A DNA stretch of 64,000 bases, from the NCBI RefSeq assembly GCF_029227915.1, contig NC_079885.1, positions 6,264,001-6,328,000 on the forward strand, in the 5' to 3' direction. The position numbers were made by a program, and so were the translations under genes. The first letter of the stretch is position 1. Each line of letters begins with the position of its first letter. A model generated the notes under the pieces. The model searched no databases. It saw only the letters and a program-made list of their open reading frames with translations, and was not told the origin of the DNA. This DNA is from Hydractinia symbiolongicarpus (Eukaryota > Cnidaria > Hydrozoa > Anthoathecata > Hydractiniidae). Positions 20,054 to 38,309 of this stretch are shown piece after piece.

Positions 20054-23000
20054 TTTTGTCTCTCTGGGCAAAATGATGCCACGATTTTGCGCGGTTTTAT
20101 AGCTACCGGCACATGTACATGAAGGACAGATGAGATTCGCCGACTTTTAATATAAGAATATTTTTTTTTTTTTTTTTTTCTTGTGAAACATTTTTTGCTT
20201 TTTTGCATGGAATAGATTAACAAATTGCCTTAAGGCACATTTTAGATAAACCACGAAGTACCGTGGGACCCATTTGTTCATGGGATCAAAATACCTCACT
20301 GGGGGTATTTTTCTGACTCGATTACCTGATAGTAGAATTGTAAACTAAACATTTTTAGTTTGACTTATGTATAGAAATAGCTTTTAAATGTTTGTCAATT
20401 ATTGTTATAATTATTATTTACCCAGGATCGCCTTTTCAGTCCCTAATGGTACTGTCATTAATGAGAGTGCTGCAAAGGGGTCCTAGCGCATTCAAAGCGT
20501 CGTTGTGAACTACAAAAGGCGGGCAAGAACGAGAATTCTGAAAGTTGAATGGATCAACTCACAATTTTATAATGTCTGACATGACTAGACCGTGGTTTAA
20601 ACCCAAGACTGTCCACATTGGAGGCGAACGCTCTATCACAAAAAAATAAAAAGAACGATTCTTAAAATCGCAAACCTAAAATGGAAATAAATATTTTCGA
20701 ATCATCTTATCAAATTTGGATATGTTTACTACCTTGAAACACTAATTCAAGTCCTAACGTGATATAACACATCTCTAAAATGTTCAATTTTGCAGTCATA
20801 TGATTTGCCTGTGGATTTTAAAAGCGCATTGTTGGTAAAAATGGATTTGAACCAAAAGTTCTAGAAATGTCCTTTCTTTATTTGAAATCATTACGCATGC
20901 CAGCGAAAATATTTAATTAGAATTTGATTTAGCGAATATATTAATTTTCGGCAGAAATTCAATGTGGCTAATTTTGTCTAAACTGCTGTAAATTTTCTTT
21001 TTGCCAAAATTTCTCTTCTTTACATAGATAATTTTTTTGCTTTTTTTAAATATATAATGTAAAAGTTTAGATCATAAATCTCCAGATAAGTTTTCGCATA
21101 TGTTACACGAACTTACCACTAAGAAGGCCATAAGATTGTAGCTAACTAGCTGATAGCCACTCGGCTTAATGGCACTTTAAAAAATCTGAGTTAGCTATTA
21201 AAACTGATTAAAAATATTATCAATTTGATTTCAACAGACAGTATTCTTTAGATTCAAACACAGCATATAATATCAGAATGAGAAGCATTCTCCAATTTTT
21301 CGTATCTCCACCGCCACCGTTTGATTTATTAGAATGCTCAATGCAGAAATTCGCGGAATAGACCAATCGGAAAATTTCAAGTGACCGCGCATGTCCTAAC
21401 CAAAATTTTAGGGTCTATCTCAGAATTCTCAAGGGACGAGAATGACCTTAAGATATAAATTTAAAAGATGAAAGTACCTATTTCGGACTGTTTGGTTTTG
21501 TCAGTTTGAATTACCAACATTTAGAGATGAAGTCAATTAAGCTAAAACATTTCAAACTTTTAATTAGTAGATAATTATTCATCTAAAACCAACTTTGATG
21601 GCGTTCTTGTTAATGCTAATGGTGAAGACAAAAATAAATGTATTGTTAGGAAGAATAGTGAAGCGCTTACTAATAACGGTGGTAATAAAACCATCCTTCA
21701 GGTTGTTATATATTTGCTAACTTTAGGTTCATTTAATAATTTATTCTGACTAAGTTGCGTAATTTACTTTTGTGACCCCGTGTGCCAAAAGGGGTGAGCA
21801 TTAAAAAGCGTTGTTTTTTAGGGTATATTGCACCACCAACCAATATAAAAATTTTTTAGTGCTGTTATCTGATAACGACTAGCGAGATTCTCATAGGAGA
21901 AAATATATGACATGGAAAGGATTTATATCTGTTGTTGTGAAACACAATTTTTGTATAGAACTTTCTGACAGTTCTTTACAACTCTTGTGATTTATCCCAG
22001 AACAATCATGACCGTATTTAGTCCAAGGTTTCTCAAAAATAATAGGTCAAGAGGATGGGCTGCCTCCGCCCCACCTTTTTTATCCGTTGATAGGTTTTTC
22101 CAAATAGAATCAAATTGGCGGTGGCATTATGTCGGAAAAGGAACAAAAAAGGCTAGATATTTCAGAAAGTCAGAATCTTTTCTGTGATGCCAAAATTTTC
22201 TAAAATTTTTTCAAACTGGAGTTTATTCTTGAGCTTTCGCACCTACGAGTTCAAAGCTTAGAAACAAAAATATTTTTTTTAAGTCCCTGGTAGTCAAGTG
22301 TTAAGCGTCGGGTTGAGCGATTATTTAATTTTGCGGATTAAATTTCCGTGAAATTTCAAATATTAATCGTGAGACGCTTAGTACAGGTAAACCATGCCGC
22401 ACTTCCGTGTGTGAAGCCCATCCGTGTTTAGAGCGAATCAGTTGAAAAAATCGTAACTAAATCTCTATGACGTAAGTAGAAATCTTGTCAACTCAGCAAA
22501 TTTGTATGGATTCCACCTCTTGTCGAAAATATTTTCGACATCCTCTCATGGTTTTTCTGCATTTCATGGTATTTAGCTAAATAATGTTGTCAACCGGCAA
22601 AAACATGAACAAAATACAATTCCATTCAAACATCTGTTCAATCGTAACTTAATAATATGTACATAATCATCATACTGAAAATAAATTAAATGTCGCTACT
22701 TAGCAAACTCGTATTAAAATTTTTCGTTCGTTATAAACATTAAAAATAACAAAAAACAGAGAATTGAACTTAGAAACTTGACGCCAACCATCTGAATGTT
22801 TTTGGAGACAGTAGTTAGCTATGAAAATGTGGATACATATTTACATATTATGCAAACAGGCTTATATTTATGTGAAATATACCAAACGATGTTGATATAT
22901 TAATATTTGAGAAATACCCTATCGCCATTATTTTTAAATTATTGTCTAATTCCAAAGTTAATACAATCAGGAATTTTTCCTTTCACTTAGAGAAAATATT

Positions 23001-23162
23001 ATATAAAGAAATGTTAAACTTGAAAATATTTTAACAAACTAACAATCTTCATTAAAATGTCTGACAACCTAGACAAAAAACTAAAGTAACAGATATTGAA
23101 AAAAAGAGATATCTGATTCTTCTTGGGTTTTTCGGTTCCAATTTATAAAGCATATTTCCGGT
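20054..23162. other. Gene-free AT-rich intergenic sequence
   Basis: No supported exon, RNA or classed repeat. It contains a T-run of about 20 at 20160-20179 and scattered short frames without motifs. A short string near 22375-22400 (GACGCTTAGTACAGGTAAACC) resembles part of the dispersed repeat seen at 38740-38790. Confidence 0.5.
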
Positions 23163-27725
<4,563 letters not shown>

Positions 27726-30700
27726 AAATAAATAAGTTCAAAGTTGCAGATTTAAAAAGTTAAATAATAAAAATCTTTTGCACGATGTAAAACCTTTTTT
27801 TCTTTAAAATCATAAATGCTAAATGCTTTTTAACTCATTGAGCCAAAAGAGTTCAGATATTCCATTTCTCTATGTAAAACGCTAACTAAAGATACTACGT
27901 TTTATTACAACACAACACACTCTTTTTGAGTTCTTGTTTTGTTTTGTTCTGCATGCTTTGAAATCGGTAATTTTATTTAACTTGTGTGTTTTAAAAGATA
28001 GGTTTGCTTGGAAACGAATTAATTCCGAAATATAAGTGTAGATTGAAATTAGAATGGACAAAATGTTACAAAATTTATGGATAACTTATCAGCGAAAAAG
28101 GCGTCCAAAAAAAGGACGAATTTTATCGAAGTAAACCTAAATTTTGTGCGGACTAACATTTTTTACAAAATAATTTTTTCCGTCTTAACTTTTTATGAAC
28201 TAGATTTTTTGTCGAATTTCTGATTTTAAACCAAAATGCCTCAAAAATGCAAGTTTTAAAATATTTAGTTGAAGTTGTTGTATAAATAGAAAATTTGCAT
28301 TTCATGTTCTTTCTATTCTATTAAAAAATTTGAAAAAAAAATGTTTGTGAATTATTTTAAAACTAATTGGGTAATAAATGACTACAATTTTTAATGACAA
28401 AATTCTTTTTGCGAAGCTGCTGATTTATACAGAATATTTGGATCAGTTTATGAAATTCAAAAACAGGTTGCTAACTGGTCCGGGAAAGCCTTTTTGTTAT
28501 AAACCTTCCACAATAATTTGGATAGTCTAAACAATTTGGAACCCTAAAAGTTTCCTTACAAATTACTTTACACCCCTTACACCCTCCACCCAACGCCCAT
28601 GCCCCACTCTTGCACACACACCGACCTTAAATAATGGAAAAATAAAATAACACATTGTCCATAACAAAAGACCCTTACAAACAAAATAAAAAGCAATGAA
28701 AAACTCTTACATCTCTTTTTTCTCCGGTTCAACCTGTCTCTTTTAATTTGTTGATGAAGTAATGAATTTTTGTGACAAATATACATATTTATCTCAATAT
28801 CACCAATGTTTGTTTGGATGACATTCTGGGATTAATTAAGTGATTCGCTAATTGAACCGTGTTGAAAGCAATAAACTTCACACAAAAGTTAGCATTAATT
28901 ATAAGTGTGAAGTATTTATCTCACACCCATCAGAACGTTGCAATTGAGCAGTTCTATTAAATCGTAATTCCTTTCACCCACAATAAATTTTTCTTGCGTC
29001 AAAGAACATTTTCCGCTGGGAGTATAGTGTGAGAATTTTTCCACTTTTTCTCTGTGTATTTATAAAACTTGTTTGTAGAGTGTTGGTCTTTCTCGTACAA
29101 ACCATAACTTTGCTATTTTTTATTAAAATCATTTGATGTTGCTAAATCAGGAATGTGTCATAAATTATGAGTCAACAACTTGATACAAGTAAAACATTCA
29201 GCATTAATAACAAATTTACGTTAATTACCTTCGCCTAAAAATGTAAATCTGTGTCACCATGGTAGTTTACTCACAACATGTTTTGTTATTCTTAACTGTT
29301 GTTACCAGTGACAACATATAAAATAAAATCGATTTGATTTTTGTATATTAATGGTGCTAACAAAACTGCTACGGATTACAAATATGTCTTGTTAATTTCT
29401 TTTTTTTATGGCCAGAGTATCTTTTTGTTGCTCACAATATTTTTGTGAACAACACTAAATACAATTATATTGATTCAAAAACATGATGCGAGTAATAAAA
29501 GAATGTTACTGGTAACAAAAAGTTGGTGTTGCCACTTTCAGCACCAATTTTGAGTCAATATTTTTTGGTGTCCAGCCAGTCAGAATAATACAATTTTGCT
29601 AAATTCTTTATCGTTGTGATGGAATGTTAAATGTTGCACGGGTGTGTGGAGACATGATAAGTTTTGTGAATTTGTTACAAAAATGAGTTTATTATTGCAT
29701 CGTGTTATATCAGGACGTCATACATTGATAGTTGATTTATATTTCTTTACCATATTTTCACGAAGGATTTGTTATAAAAATTACAGTATGATTTCGATAA
29801 CTGGAACTTACGCTAGCTCCAGCTTTTAGTATTTTTTAAACCACAATAGAAAATATTTTCAATAAATGTATATAGGATATATCTTTGTTTCTGTTTGACT
29901 GTCAAAGTGAAAAAAAAACTTTTGACAAATTGAACTATTTTTCATATACTTCAAAATTCAAGTTATCGAATGCTTCAAGAACTCAAATTATTTTCTTTGT
30001 CTCTTTGGGGTTAGTACTAGTTTTGATAGTTTCAGGGACGACATGAAATAAATTGAGATTTTTATTTATTTAAATAGCTTTCAAATTCCAGCTATAGGGG
30101 ATCCTTGACAGATATTGCGTGCCAGTATCTCTAGTAACAAGTCTCTCATTGCTTTTATTGCTCAACACACTAAAGAAGTTAAAAATAATTTGTTCGTCAT
30201 CAGCTGAAATATATTACCTACATATTTTTCTAGGGATTAGTATTGATAAGAAAAGAGCAAATTTAAATATACGACGAATTAAAAGCAGCCCATGCAAATA
30301 ACATTATTATAACGTTACAAAACTATTTTGCGTAGAAGATGTTGCGTATTTCAGTTCATTGACAAATTGCTTATCTGTCTTGTTACTGTTTCATAAGAAT
30401 TTGCTAAAGAAATAAAGGCAGAAATTTTTAAGAAGAAACGATACTGCTAACTTGTTCACTAATTTTTGCGAATCATTACCAAGACTATTTCTCCAACAAG
30501 AGTTGCACTAATTATATTAAATTAACAAACGTTCCCTGTAAATAAATGCCACCCCCTAATTAACGTAGGATCAAATTAGAAGAGCCACAAAACGACCTGT
30601 TTATTTTTGACTTTAGTTACATGAAAGTCTAGCTTATGGTGAGGGGGGAAGGGGGTTATGGGTAATAAGGATAATATTTTTACATCATTCTGGATATTAT

Positions 30701-33700
30701 ATTGGACACCGATTTGAAAACACCAAAAATGTACCGTAAAAATATTTCTATTATTTATCCTATAAAGCAAATACCTTCCAGTTTTGAATCAGGTTTTCTG
30801 GTAAAGAAAACCTTGACATTTTCCGAGCTAGCTAGCAATTTTGCTATCCATTTGGATAGAAACCTATCAAATAATTGCATATTAGCTAAAGTTAGTTGTA
30901 ACAACAATAATGGCTTTAAAATCTTTATAAAGGTATTTATTACCTTCTTAGGGCGATTTTATTGTTATATATTTTATTTTTAAGACCGTAACTTCTTTTT
31001 CGCCTTTAAATTTTCTTTTTTTAGAAAACGCCATTGTCATGAATAAAATGGAAAGGAATGGAAAGTAACATCAATGGCGGAGATCCTACTCGATCGTAGA
31101 TCATTTAAATACGGTTGTGAAGAGTTTGTTAAAAGAAAGTGAAGAAGGCAGTGAGAAAAAGAGATTAAAATACAATGTTCATATGGCGGTATATTATTTT
31201 CACAATTTTATCCTAATGTGAGTTAGAAGAATGTTAACTGCTCTGTGGCTTTTAAGTCTGTAAAACTTTAAAATGGGCTCCTCTTTTGTGGCCGTTCTTA
31301 CTCCTGAGAAAGGGTGCCAGTCCAGTGTAGCGGTACGTAAATATTAGTTTTTGAGTTTAGATAACAAAATTAACCTGTTGAAAAAGATACTAAGACTTTT
31401 ACGAATAAATCATTTTTGCGTTATTATTTTATGTTAGTTTCGCCAGTCCCAAACTACAACTGATCTAAAGTTTTATGAAGATAGATTTCTATTTTTTTAA
31501 AAAGGAGTTTCAACAGGTGCAAATTCGTTTCAATAATTAAATAAATCACAAATAGTTTTTTCTTGATTTATACGATCCTTACAAAGTTCAATTCATTTTT
31601 CTACTTTCATACCTTTTTTTTGTTGTGTCATGTAAAAAAAATTATTATGCACAATTTTCGCTTTTAACGCTAAGTGAGTCATTTGTTCAGAATTAAAACT
31701 AAAAGTATGGACGGTTTTGTTTTGTTTTACAAGATCGATTATAACTATTATTTAACGATGTGGGAAAAACAAACTGCTAATTAAAAAAGTTGATCACTAC
31801 CTCGATCTCCAAGGAATTGGAACCCCTGAAGCAGTTTATAAATGATTTTGTGTCATATTGATTAAGCAGGCCAATATCTAAAATTATTTCAATGCTCTTG
31901 CTTTCTAAGTTTGTATAAGTGCTTAGAAATGTAAAATGATCTTTTTGCTCAAGCTACGTATCTGAAGATGCACAAAATGATTTTCCCCTTTTAAATTGTT
32001 ATTCTAAATTATTTATTTAAAGTAATTAGCCACTTTATTTTTCTCTGAAAACATGCCTCAATTATGACCTATCCTATGGAATTGCGGTATACATATCTTA
32101 TACATAATTAGCAAATATAAACACAGCGAAATATAAAATTTGCTTCTGGCCTTAAAGATAATTAACTCCTGTATATACGAAGGTGTGGCACTCGAGGGGT
32201 AAAATATGCTAATATCAGCAGCAAAAATCTGAAAATCATAAGGCAGAACCACCTTTTTTCAAAATTACCCAGGGTTCCTCGACGTTGTCCATCATATTGG
32301 CTAGCGCTGAAACTTGTGAACAAGACGCGGAAGCTAGAGGAATCGTGGCTTCGAACTAAAGAAATGCAAAGAAATGCCATGAGTGGTGCAAGGGAAAGAA
32401 GAGGAAGTCTTGAGCTATTTTTTTTCATTGGATTTACAAGAATTTGAGGTACCCCACAACGAGAAGTAAAGAACAGAAAAGCCTCTCTGATGTCTGATGA
32501 TAAGGGATGGTCAGATCTGGATAATACTTATTTTGTGATTTTAAGCTACCTATAGCAAGCACCATGGCAGCACTCCAGAAGCACATTTGTTATTAAATAA
32601 TTAAGTGATAAAGTACAAGAGCTAAATATATTTTTATGTAGCTACACAAAAGATTTTTCAAGTAATTCTGTCATTATAAAATGAAATGCTAGCTATTTAA
32701 CAACAGTGAACAGTCAAGACTTGAGTACATAGCTAGTTAGGAAACCAATTTTTATAAATTAATTTTTGTAAATTTTCAGGTTTGTGTTATGAAATAATAA
32801 AATTTGGGAATCCAGGTTAAGACTAAGTAAAGGGTAAACTGTGTTACACGAAGGACACTTAGTGTATTGTGTTACCAATCCAGTAGAGCGCTTATAACAT
32901 TAAAGGTATAATACATTTTTCATAAACCAACATTCGCAGGACTTGTGATGACGCCTATTGTTACTTCTGCAAAGCAAATACACTCATTTTGCATAATAAG
33001 CTCCTGTAGATATTCAAAAATTAATTATGAGTGGGACCAGGCTGAGCGATCAGTGCAAGTAAATGTCTTGCAGGTCCAGGTGGACAAAAAATAACTTTCT
33101 AACTACTTTGTATTTATACGGCATAAAATTTAAATTTTGTATTCAGCACTGTGCTTTAGAAGCACATTCCCACTTTCTCTGAGCTGGATAAGGTATTTGG
33201 TCCTAAATCTGGGACACATTTTATCTGTTTGAATTATTTTGAATCCTGAGAATCACTCTTGAATGTTTTCTGTATACCTGGCTTGTCAAAATTGATATAC
33301 GGTGAAAAACAGTTTAATGGCGTCTCCGAAAATGGCTAAATGCAAGAACTCAGAAATTATGATAGTAGTAAAAAAAATTTTGGGGTTCATTTCATCAAAC
33401 TGGTCTAAAAACATTTAATACTAAGTTTCAAGTCATTATTTCAATTTTTACTGAAGTAATAGGACTTTTACTTAGTATAGCTTTTTATACCGCTGACACC
33501 AAAATGACTGCAGGGACTAATCGGTTTGAAATTAATTTATAATACTTTAATAACAACCTTTTTCTCTTTATGTGTTTTTATTTTCTTGCAAAATTTGTTG
33601 CATAGCTGATGTATATGACATTATGATAAGGACGAAAAATTTACCGTGCGACATGGATTTTAAACCTTAAAAATTTCCAGCGAGAAATTTGAAACTAATA

Positions 33701-34032
33701 AATGACAAAATCGCAAAAGTTCATCTTAAAAACTTTTAATTTTTGTTAATGTGAAAGTGATCCACTTGAGAAGGTTTCTGAGGTTTTATATGAAGAAGTC
33801 TTCCATATTACATTTGGGTTATATGGAAAATTTCTTTATAAAAAACTAACTTGATGAATAATGAATTTTCCTGCATTTTAAAAACTGTGATGTAATTTTC
33901 CTCTTAAGTTTTGACTTTTAACCAAGCTAAACAGCTCAGCCTTGTCCTTTCCATACTTAGTCTAGCTAGCTATAGCAAAAAAGTTTAATATTCAAACTTG
34001 ACCTATGTTACTGAGTATTAAGTAATAAATTT
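27726..34032. other. Gene-free intergenic sequence
   Basis: About 6.3 kb in which no exon with acceptable splice borders or a recognisable motif was found on either strand. The upstream region of the secreted-protein gene is at its left end. Frames near 29644, 30119, 30702 and 32162 are short, AT-rich and without motifs. Confidence 0.5.
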
Positions 34033-34379
34033 GGCGTCGTAGATTAGTGGTTATAGCTCTCGTACTCTACGCGGGAGACCGGGGTTCGATTCCCCTTGAC
34101 GGCGATTTAACATGGGCGAGTGAATCTTACCATAGCCCCGTGTTAACCCAAGCCATGTGATGGAAATTTGGGAGATGATACATTGTGTGGGCCGTTGGAT
34201 GTTGCCGGGAGTTGTCTAGTAGAGCTCGAGCCCTAATTGGGTCTGAGTAGCTCAAAAAGAGCATTAAATGATCTAGGATTCTCCATCCAAGCCACGGCCC
34301 CTCCTGGAAATAATAGACATGGTATATCCCTCGCTATTTGTGAGGCTAGCCATGAAAATATGCACATCTATCTATCTAA
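34033..34379 (+). mobile_element. tRNA-Asp-like SINE, full-length copy
   Basis: A 72-base head (34033-34104) folds like a tRNA: acceptor strands GGCGTCG and TTGACGGCG pair imperfectly, there is an A-box-like TAGATTAGTGG and a B box GGTTCGATTCC. The part ACGCGGGAGACCGGGGTTCG is essentially that of animal tRNA-Asp. A 250-base tRNA-unrelated body follows, and a short ATCT-repeat tail. Two other copies (6045-6370 and 36722-36818) share the body and tail. SINEs of this type rely on LINE reverse transcriptase. Confidence 0.88.
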
Positions 34380-34840
34380 TGCTGTTTAATCCTAAATCTA
34401 GCTATAGAGTAGCTAAGCTACCTGTAAGAACAATATGAAACATCGTTGAGGCTGTTCTCTTTTGTAAACAAAACCAGGGTATTTTTGTAATAAGTACCAA
34501 AGGTTATGTGTGCATTTCTTGGGCTTATGAGTGTAACCAAAGTGCCTTGCACGTAAATCCCAAAAATTTATGTTATTAGCTCACTCTTTACGAATGACAC
34601 CACGTAACACAGAAACCATGCTTTGCTATTTGCCGTAACCTATACCCAGATTTGGTTGTGATATATATCAGAATTAATTGTTTTTAAACCCTCATTATTC
34701 ATTATTAAATTTTTCAGTCCACAGTCATGTTACACATCTCATTCATATTTCTAGCATTGGCCAAAAAGATAATATTGTCGTTACATAATGACAATTTAGC
34801 AAAGTAGATTTAACACAAACCAATATATCATCGATGGTTA
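34380..34840. other. Gene-free spacer
   Basis: Nothing recognised between the SINE and the MITE. Confidence 0.4.
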
Positions 34841-35140
34841 AGGGGGATTTTCACGAAGCGAATTGAACGGCGAATTGTATCTGAGCATGCGCAGTTTTTT
34901 TGTTTTGATTTTGCATCGAAATATTCGCTTCGCTGAAAAGTAGAAACAGCTCCTACTATTTCGCGGCTTAAGGTTTCGCTGCTAGTTTTTGACCAATCAG
35001 AACGCTGTTAACTAATGTAAACAATGAATTTGGCGCCTAATTTATTTTGTCGTGAAAATTAAAAAGCGAATTCACCATCGAATTCGCCGTCAAATTCACT
35101 GTCGAATTCGCCGTTTAATTCGCTTCGTGAAAATCCCTCT
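34841..35140. mobile_element. Harbinger-like MITE with TTA duplication
   Basis: About 300 bases with inverted ends of at least 35 bases: AGGGGGATTTTCACGAAGCG on the left and its near-complement on the right. The element is flanked by TTA on both sides (34838-34840 and 35141-35143). Subterminal copies of GAATTCGCCGT and CAAATTCACTGT repeat near the right end. No coding capacity. The 3-base TTA duplication is typical of PIF/Harbinger transposons; the family assignment rests on that. Confidence 0.75.
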
Positions 35141-35253
35141 TTAGCCGTAGAAACACGTCTGCTCAGAACATGGATGGATATCACTAACCATTCTTTGTAT
35201 TTTTTTCTGTTTTAACTATTTTTGAAGATTATTAATTAAATTATGCCACAATT

Positions 35254-35285
<32 letters not shown>

Positions 35286-35683
35286 TATGTGATCAAAGTA
35301 GTCAAATTTTTCGGTCTCATTGTATAAGTATATTAAAATGAAAACAAGCTTTCGTTTAAATATTTTCAATATTCGGTTTGTGATTCTCAAACACCTTTAG
35401 CATATATTGTGATTCATTCTGATAAGCATTACGTTATGAGCTAAAAGATTTTTTCTGAAACTCTAGATTCTAAAGTGTGTTAAAAAACGTGATAGTACTA
35501 AATCGTTCAGGACGTGTTTTTTTTTCTAACCCTGAATAGTGGCGAAAAAATTGTCTTTATATTTTAATATCAAAAGCATAAGCTGTTGCTTAGGTCATTC
35601 CTTTACACACACAACAACCTTTCTCTACATACGATACTCTGAATCCTCCACCTGAGGGACGCCCAATCGACAAATAAAAACTA
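35141..35683. other. Gene-free spacer with poly-A run
   Basis: An A-run of about 24 lies at 35262-35285. No genes or repeats recognised. Confidence 0.4.
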
Positions 35684-35818
35684 ACTAGTCGATAACCCAT
35701 GGATATTTCCACGGGTTCGCCATTGTTTTTTTACTGCATTTTCTGTGTCTCGCTACTGCGATTACCATTTTACGTGTCAGACAGACAGATGGACGAATAC
35801 GGGTATTATAATATAGAT
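35684..35818 (+). repeat. ACTAGT-hairpin repeat, diverged copy
   Basis: ACTAGTCGATAACCCATGG with a decayed hairpin, ending GACAGACAGATGG and ATTATAATATAGAT. The end sequence also contains ATTACCATTTTACGTGTCAG. Confidence 0.6.
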
Positions 35819-36309
35819 CACAGAGAGCACTTAATATCAAAGTACATTTGTAAAATGAGCAACACATCGTACTTTATTCAAAAGGAATACATCCATCAAT
35901 TATTGTGTTTTTTTATATATATATAATACATGCTAAGCTGTAAGAATACTGTGGAACAATAAATCTAATACCGATTGCCAGTTTGCTGTAAAAACTGAGG
36001 TGATTTATTTTTTATGTGGTTGCCTCTCTAATTTCGAGGGACGACAAAGGCTGTTATAACATTTACAACATAATTCCCTTAAAACTTCTGCCTGCCCTAT
36101 GTGGGGATTAAAGTAAAGTACTTGTGGATCTGAATCTAACTGACTGAGCTACCTGACAGACATACTTGAGGGTATTATAATTTTTGTTTATTTTTACGTA
36201 TAAGTTTTGCTTCCAGTTAGTTTGTTTTCATAAGAAATTAAAATCATGATGATCATAAAAATAGTGGTTCTTGCACAGTAGTAAGAAATATATCGAAAAA
36301 AAATTTTTT

Positions 36310-36560
36310 TGATCACGTTTACATGCAAGAGAACTAAAAACGAAAGGAATATAACGATATTTTTGCAAGGAAAAGTGTGATAACTTGTTTTTCAAATCAA
36401 ATAACCGTGGAGAATTATAAGTTGCAATCATTTTATTTATCTCGGCAGACCATTATTCAATTTCAAGCAAGATTCATAAAGTTTTTTGTTCAATAGCAAA
36501 TAAAATTATTGAAAGAAAATATTATGTGATTATGCCATTTCATTTATGATAAATTTCTTT
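36310..36560 (+). repeat. Dispersed repeat, copy 2 (pairs with 4130-4440)
   Basis: Shares ordered blocks with 4130-4440, among them GAGAACTAAA, AGGAAAAGTGTGATAACT and TTTTTTGTTCAATAGCAAA. Type unknown. Confidence 0.45.
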
Positions 36561-36639
36561 TCACCTGTTGTAGATAATCGTTTCGTCAATGTGATCTGAT
36601 TTAATAATAAAGTGGTGGTTAAGCCACAAGTAATTGTTT

Positions 36640-37165
36640 TACCAGGCGTGGAACTAATAAGAACCATGAACTGTGTCATACATTAAGCCGCTTTAGTACA
36701 GATATATAGTATTTCATAAGCAATGGCCCCTCCTGGAAATAATAGACAGGGTATATCCCTTGATTTCAGTGAGGCTAGCCATGTAAAATATGCACATCTA
36801 TCTATCTATAGTCTGTCACCGAATGAAACGCACACAATATTATGGTGCTTTTGGAGTAATACATTTTTTACAAAATTTATTGCCTTGTCATAACAAAAAC
36901 TGCCAACCTTTTTTACTTTTTGGAGAATGTTTCTGTTGTAATTTCAAAAATGAATGTTACTCCGAGCTGATAGCTTAGTACATGCGAACAATGTTGCACA
37001 TCCATAAAAGTGTAATACCCTTTTCAAAAAAAAATTAATGGCAACTTCGATTAAACAGAAACACAGGAAACAACCCGTTAACACTGGACTGAGCGCTAAG
37101 TACAATTGATCCGAGTCGCACATGCGTTTAGGCGTAACACTCTTTTGAAAAAAACTGTATTCCAA
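36640..37165 (+). repeat. Dispersed repeat, copy A (pairs with 38310-38810), split by a SINE fragment
   Basis: Blocks around 36668-36720 and 36820-36860 (GAATGAAACGCACACAATATTATG) match 38340-38425 in order, with the SINE fragment at 36722-36818 lying between them. A further block near 37095-37140 (GCGTTTAGGCGTAACAC region) matches 38755-38795. It is an old repeat into which the SINE fell. Confidence 0.5.
36722..36818 (+). mobile_element. SINE 3' fragment (5'-truncated)
   Basis: Matches the last 95 bases of the full SINE, from GGCCCCTCCTGGAAATAATAG to GCACATCTATCTATCTAT. It lacks the tRNA head, as expected from incomplete reverse transcription. Confidence 0.8.
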
Positions 37166-37217
37166 CCTCGGTTTAAATAAAATGTGTAGCTACATAACTT
37201 CATTTAGCATAAGAATT

Positions 37218-37760
37218 GTTGATGAAAAATTTTGTTATAGCCATACTTCATCTAGCTACTTTCACGTTTTAGCCATTTGTAGCTAAGGAGCTATCTAGAT
37301 AGCCACAACTGCAACATCAAGACAAGAAAAGTTGGTTAAAATAAAAAGCTTTTATACAAAACTGGATAGTAATAACTAAAGCTAGCTAGCTGCTATTAGA
37401 ATGCTTCCTTAAAATCTTTGTTACTAGCAAAATTTTCTAAAAATGGTGCGTTTAAGATTTCCAAATGGATAAATAACGTGACAATATATTTACCTAAACA
37501 TGTGAAAACATACGGAAAACAAATACTAAAATTAAAAAGTCTTAGAAGACGAAAACAGACCTACAATCCTAACACTGACCACGAACCACTTTTAAAATCA
37601 AAATAGTCTACGTCATCATGTTCCTCCGTCAGCATGTCCAAATTGCGAAAATTTTGGATTGGTTTTTCAAAAAACAGGCCGTTGTGATTGGTTAATTATG
37701 CGAACGGTCAAAACAAAGTCGGTAAATTATGTCACATTTTATTTTTGTGTTTGTTAGTGA
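37218..37760 (+). repeat. Dispersed repeat, copy A (pairs with 43260-43760)
   Basis: Shared ordered blocks include AAAATTTTGTTA.AGCCA, a GCTACTTT...TTTTAGCCA segment, AACGTGACAATAT and GATTGGTTAAT. The relation is by eye and diverged. No coding potential. Confidence 0.4.
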
Positions 37761-38309
37761 AATCATGGATTTAGATCACAGTGGGTTCATATTTAAAATG
37801 GCGTATCAAAATAATAATAATGCTGCATTATATGGCTACGAAACTTACTGAGTTTCAATATTTATCTATTAGACACCTGTATGCCAAATTTTTAGGTCCC
37901 ATACCTTTTGGAGACTTTGATATTGGCCATTACTCGAAACTACCCTTAAAAATCTCTATGAAATCCTTATAATGGGAAAATTTAATAACTCCTGTTAGGA
38001 TTTTTTATGCGATCCACGTAAAAACCAGAAAACATGTTAAATAACTTTTGTTAAGCTTTCAGAAACTTGAAACAGAATGCAAAAATTTCGCTCGGGAACA
38101 AAGTTAATTAAAATTTAAGCAAATAGTGGCATTTTTAACAAATTTCAAGCTTCTGATGACGTCACAGAAGATGTACTGACGCAAGCAAAATTTATTGCTG
38201 CCATTTTGTTTCTTTTATGACGTACTATAGGTTTACCAAGTTTGATTCAATTTGAACAACTATTGTTATTAAGTTATTGAGGGGGGGATTCCGCCCCCAG
38301 TCATAGTAT

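Noticed and set aside
34033-34104. Functional tRNA-Asp gene
   Set aside because: The acceptor stem pairs poorly, and the head continues into a repeat body that occurs elsewhere in the window, so it is a SINE head.
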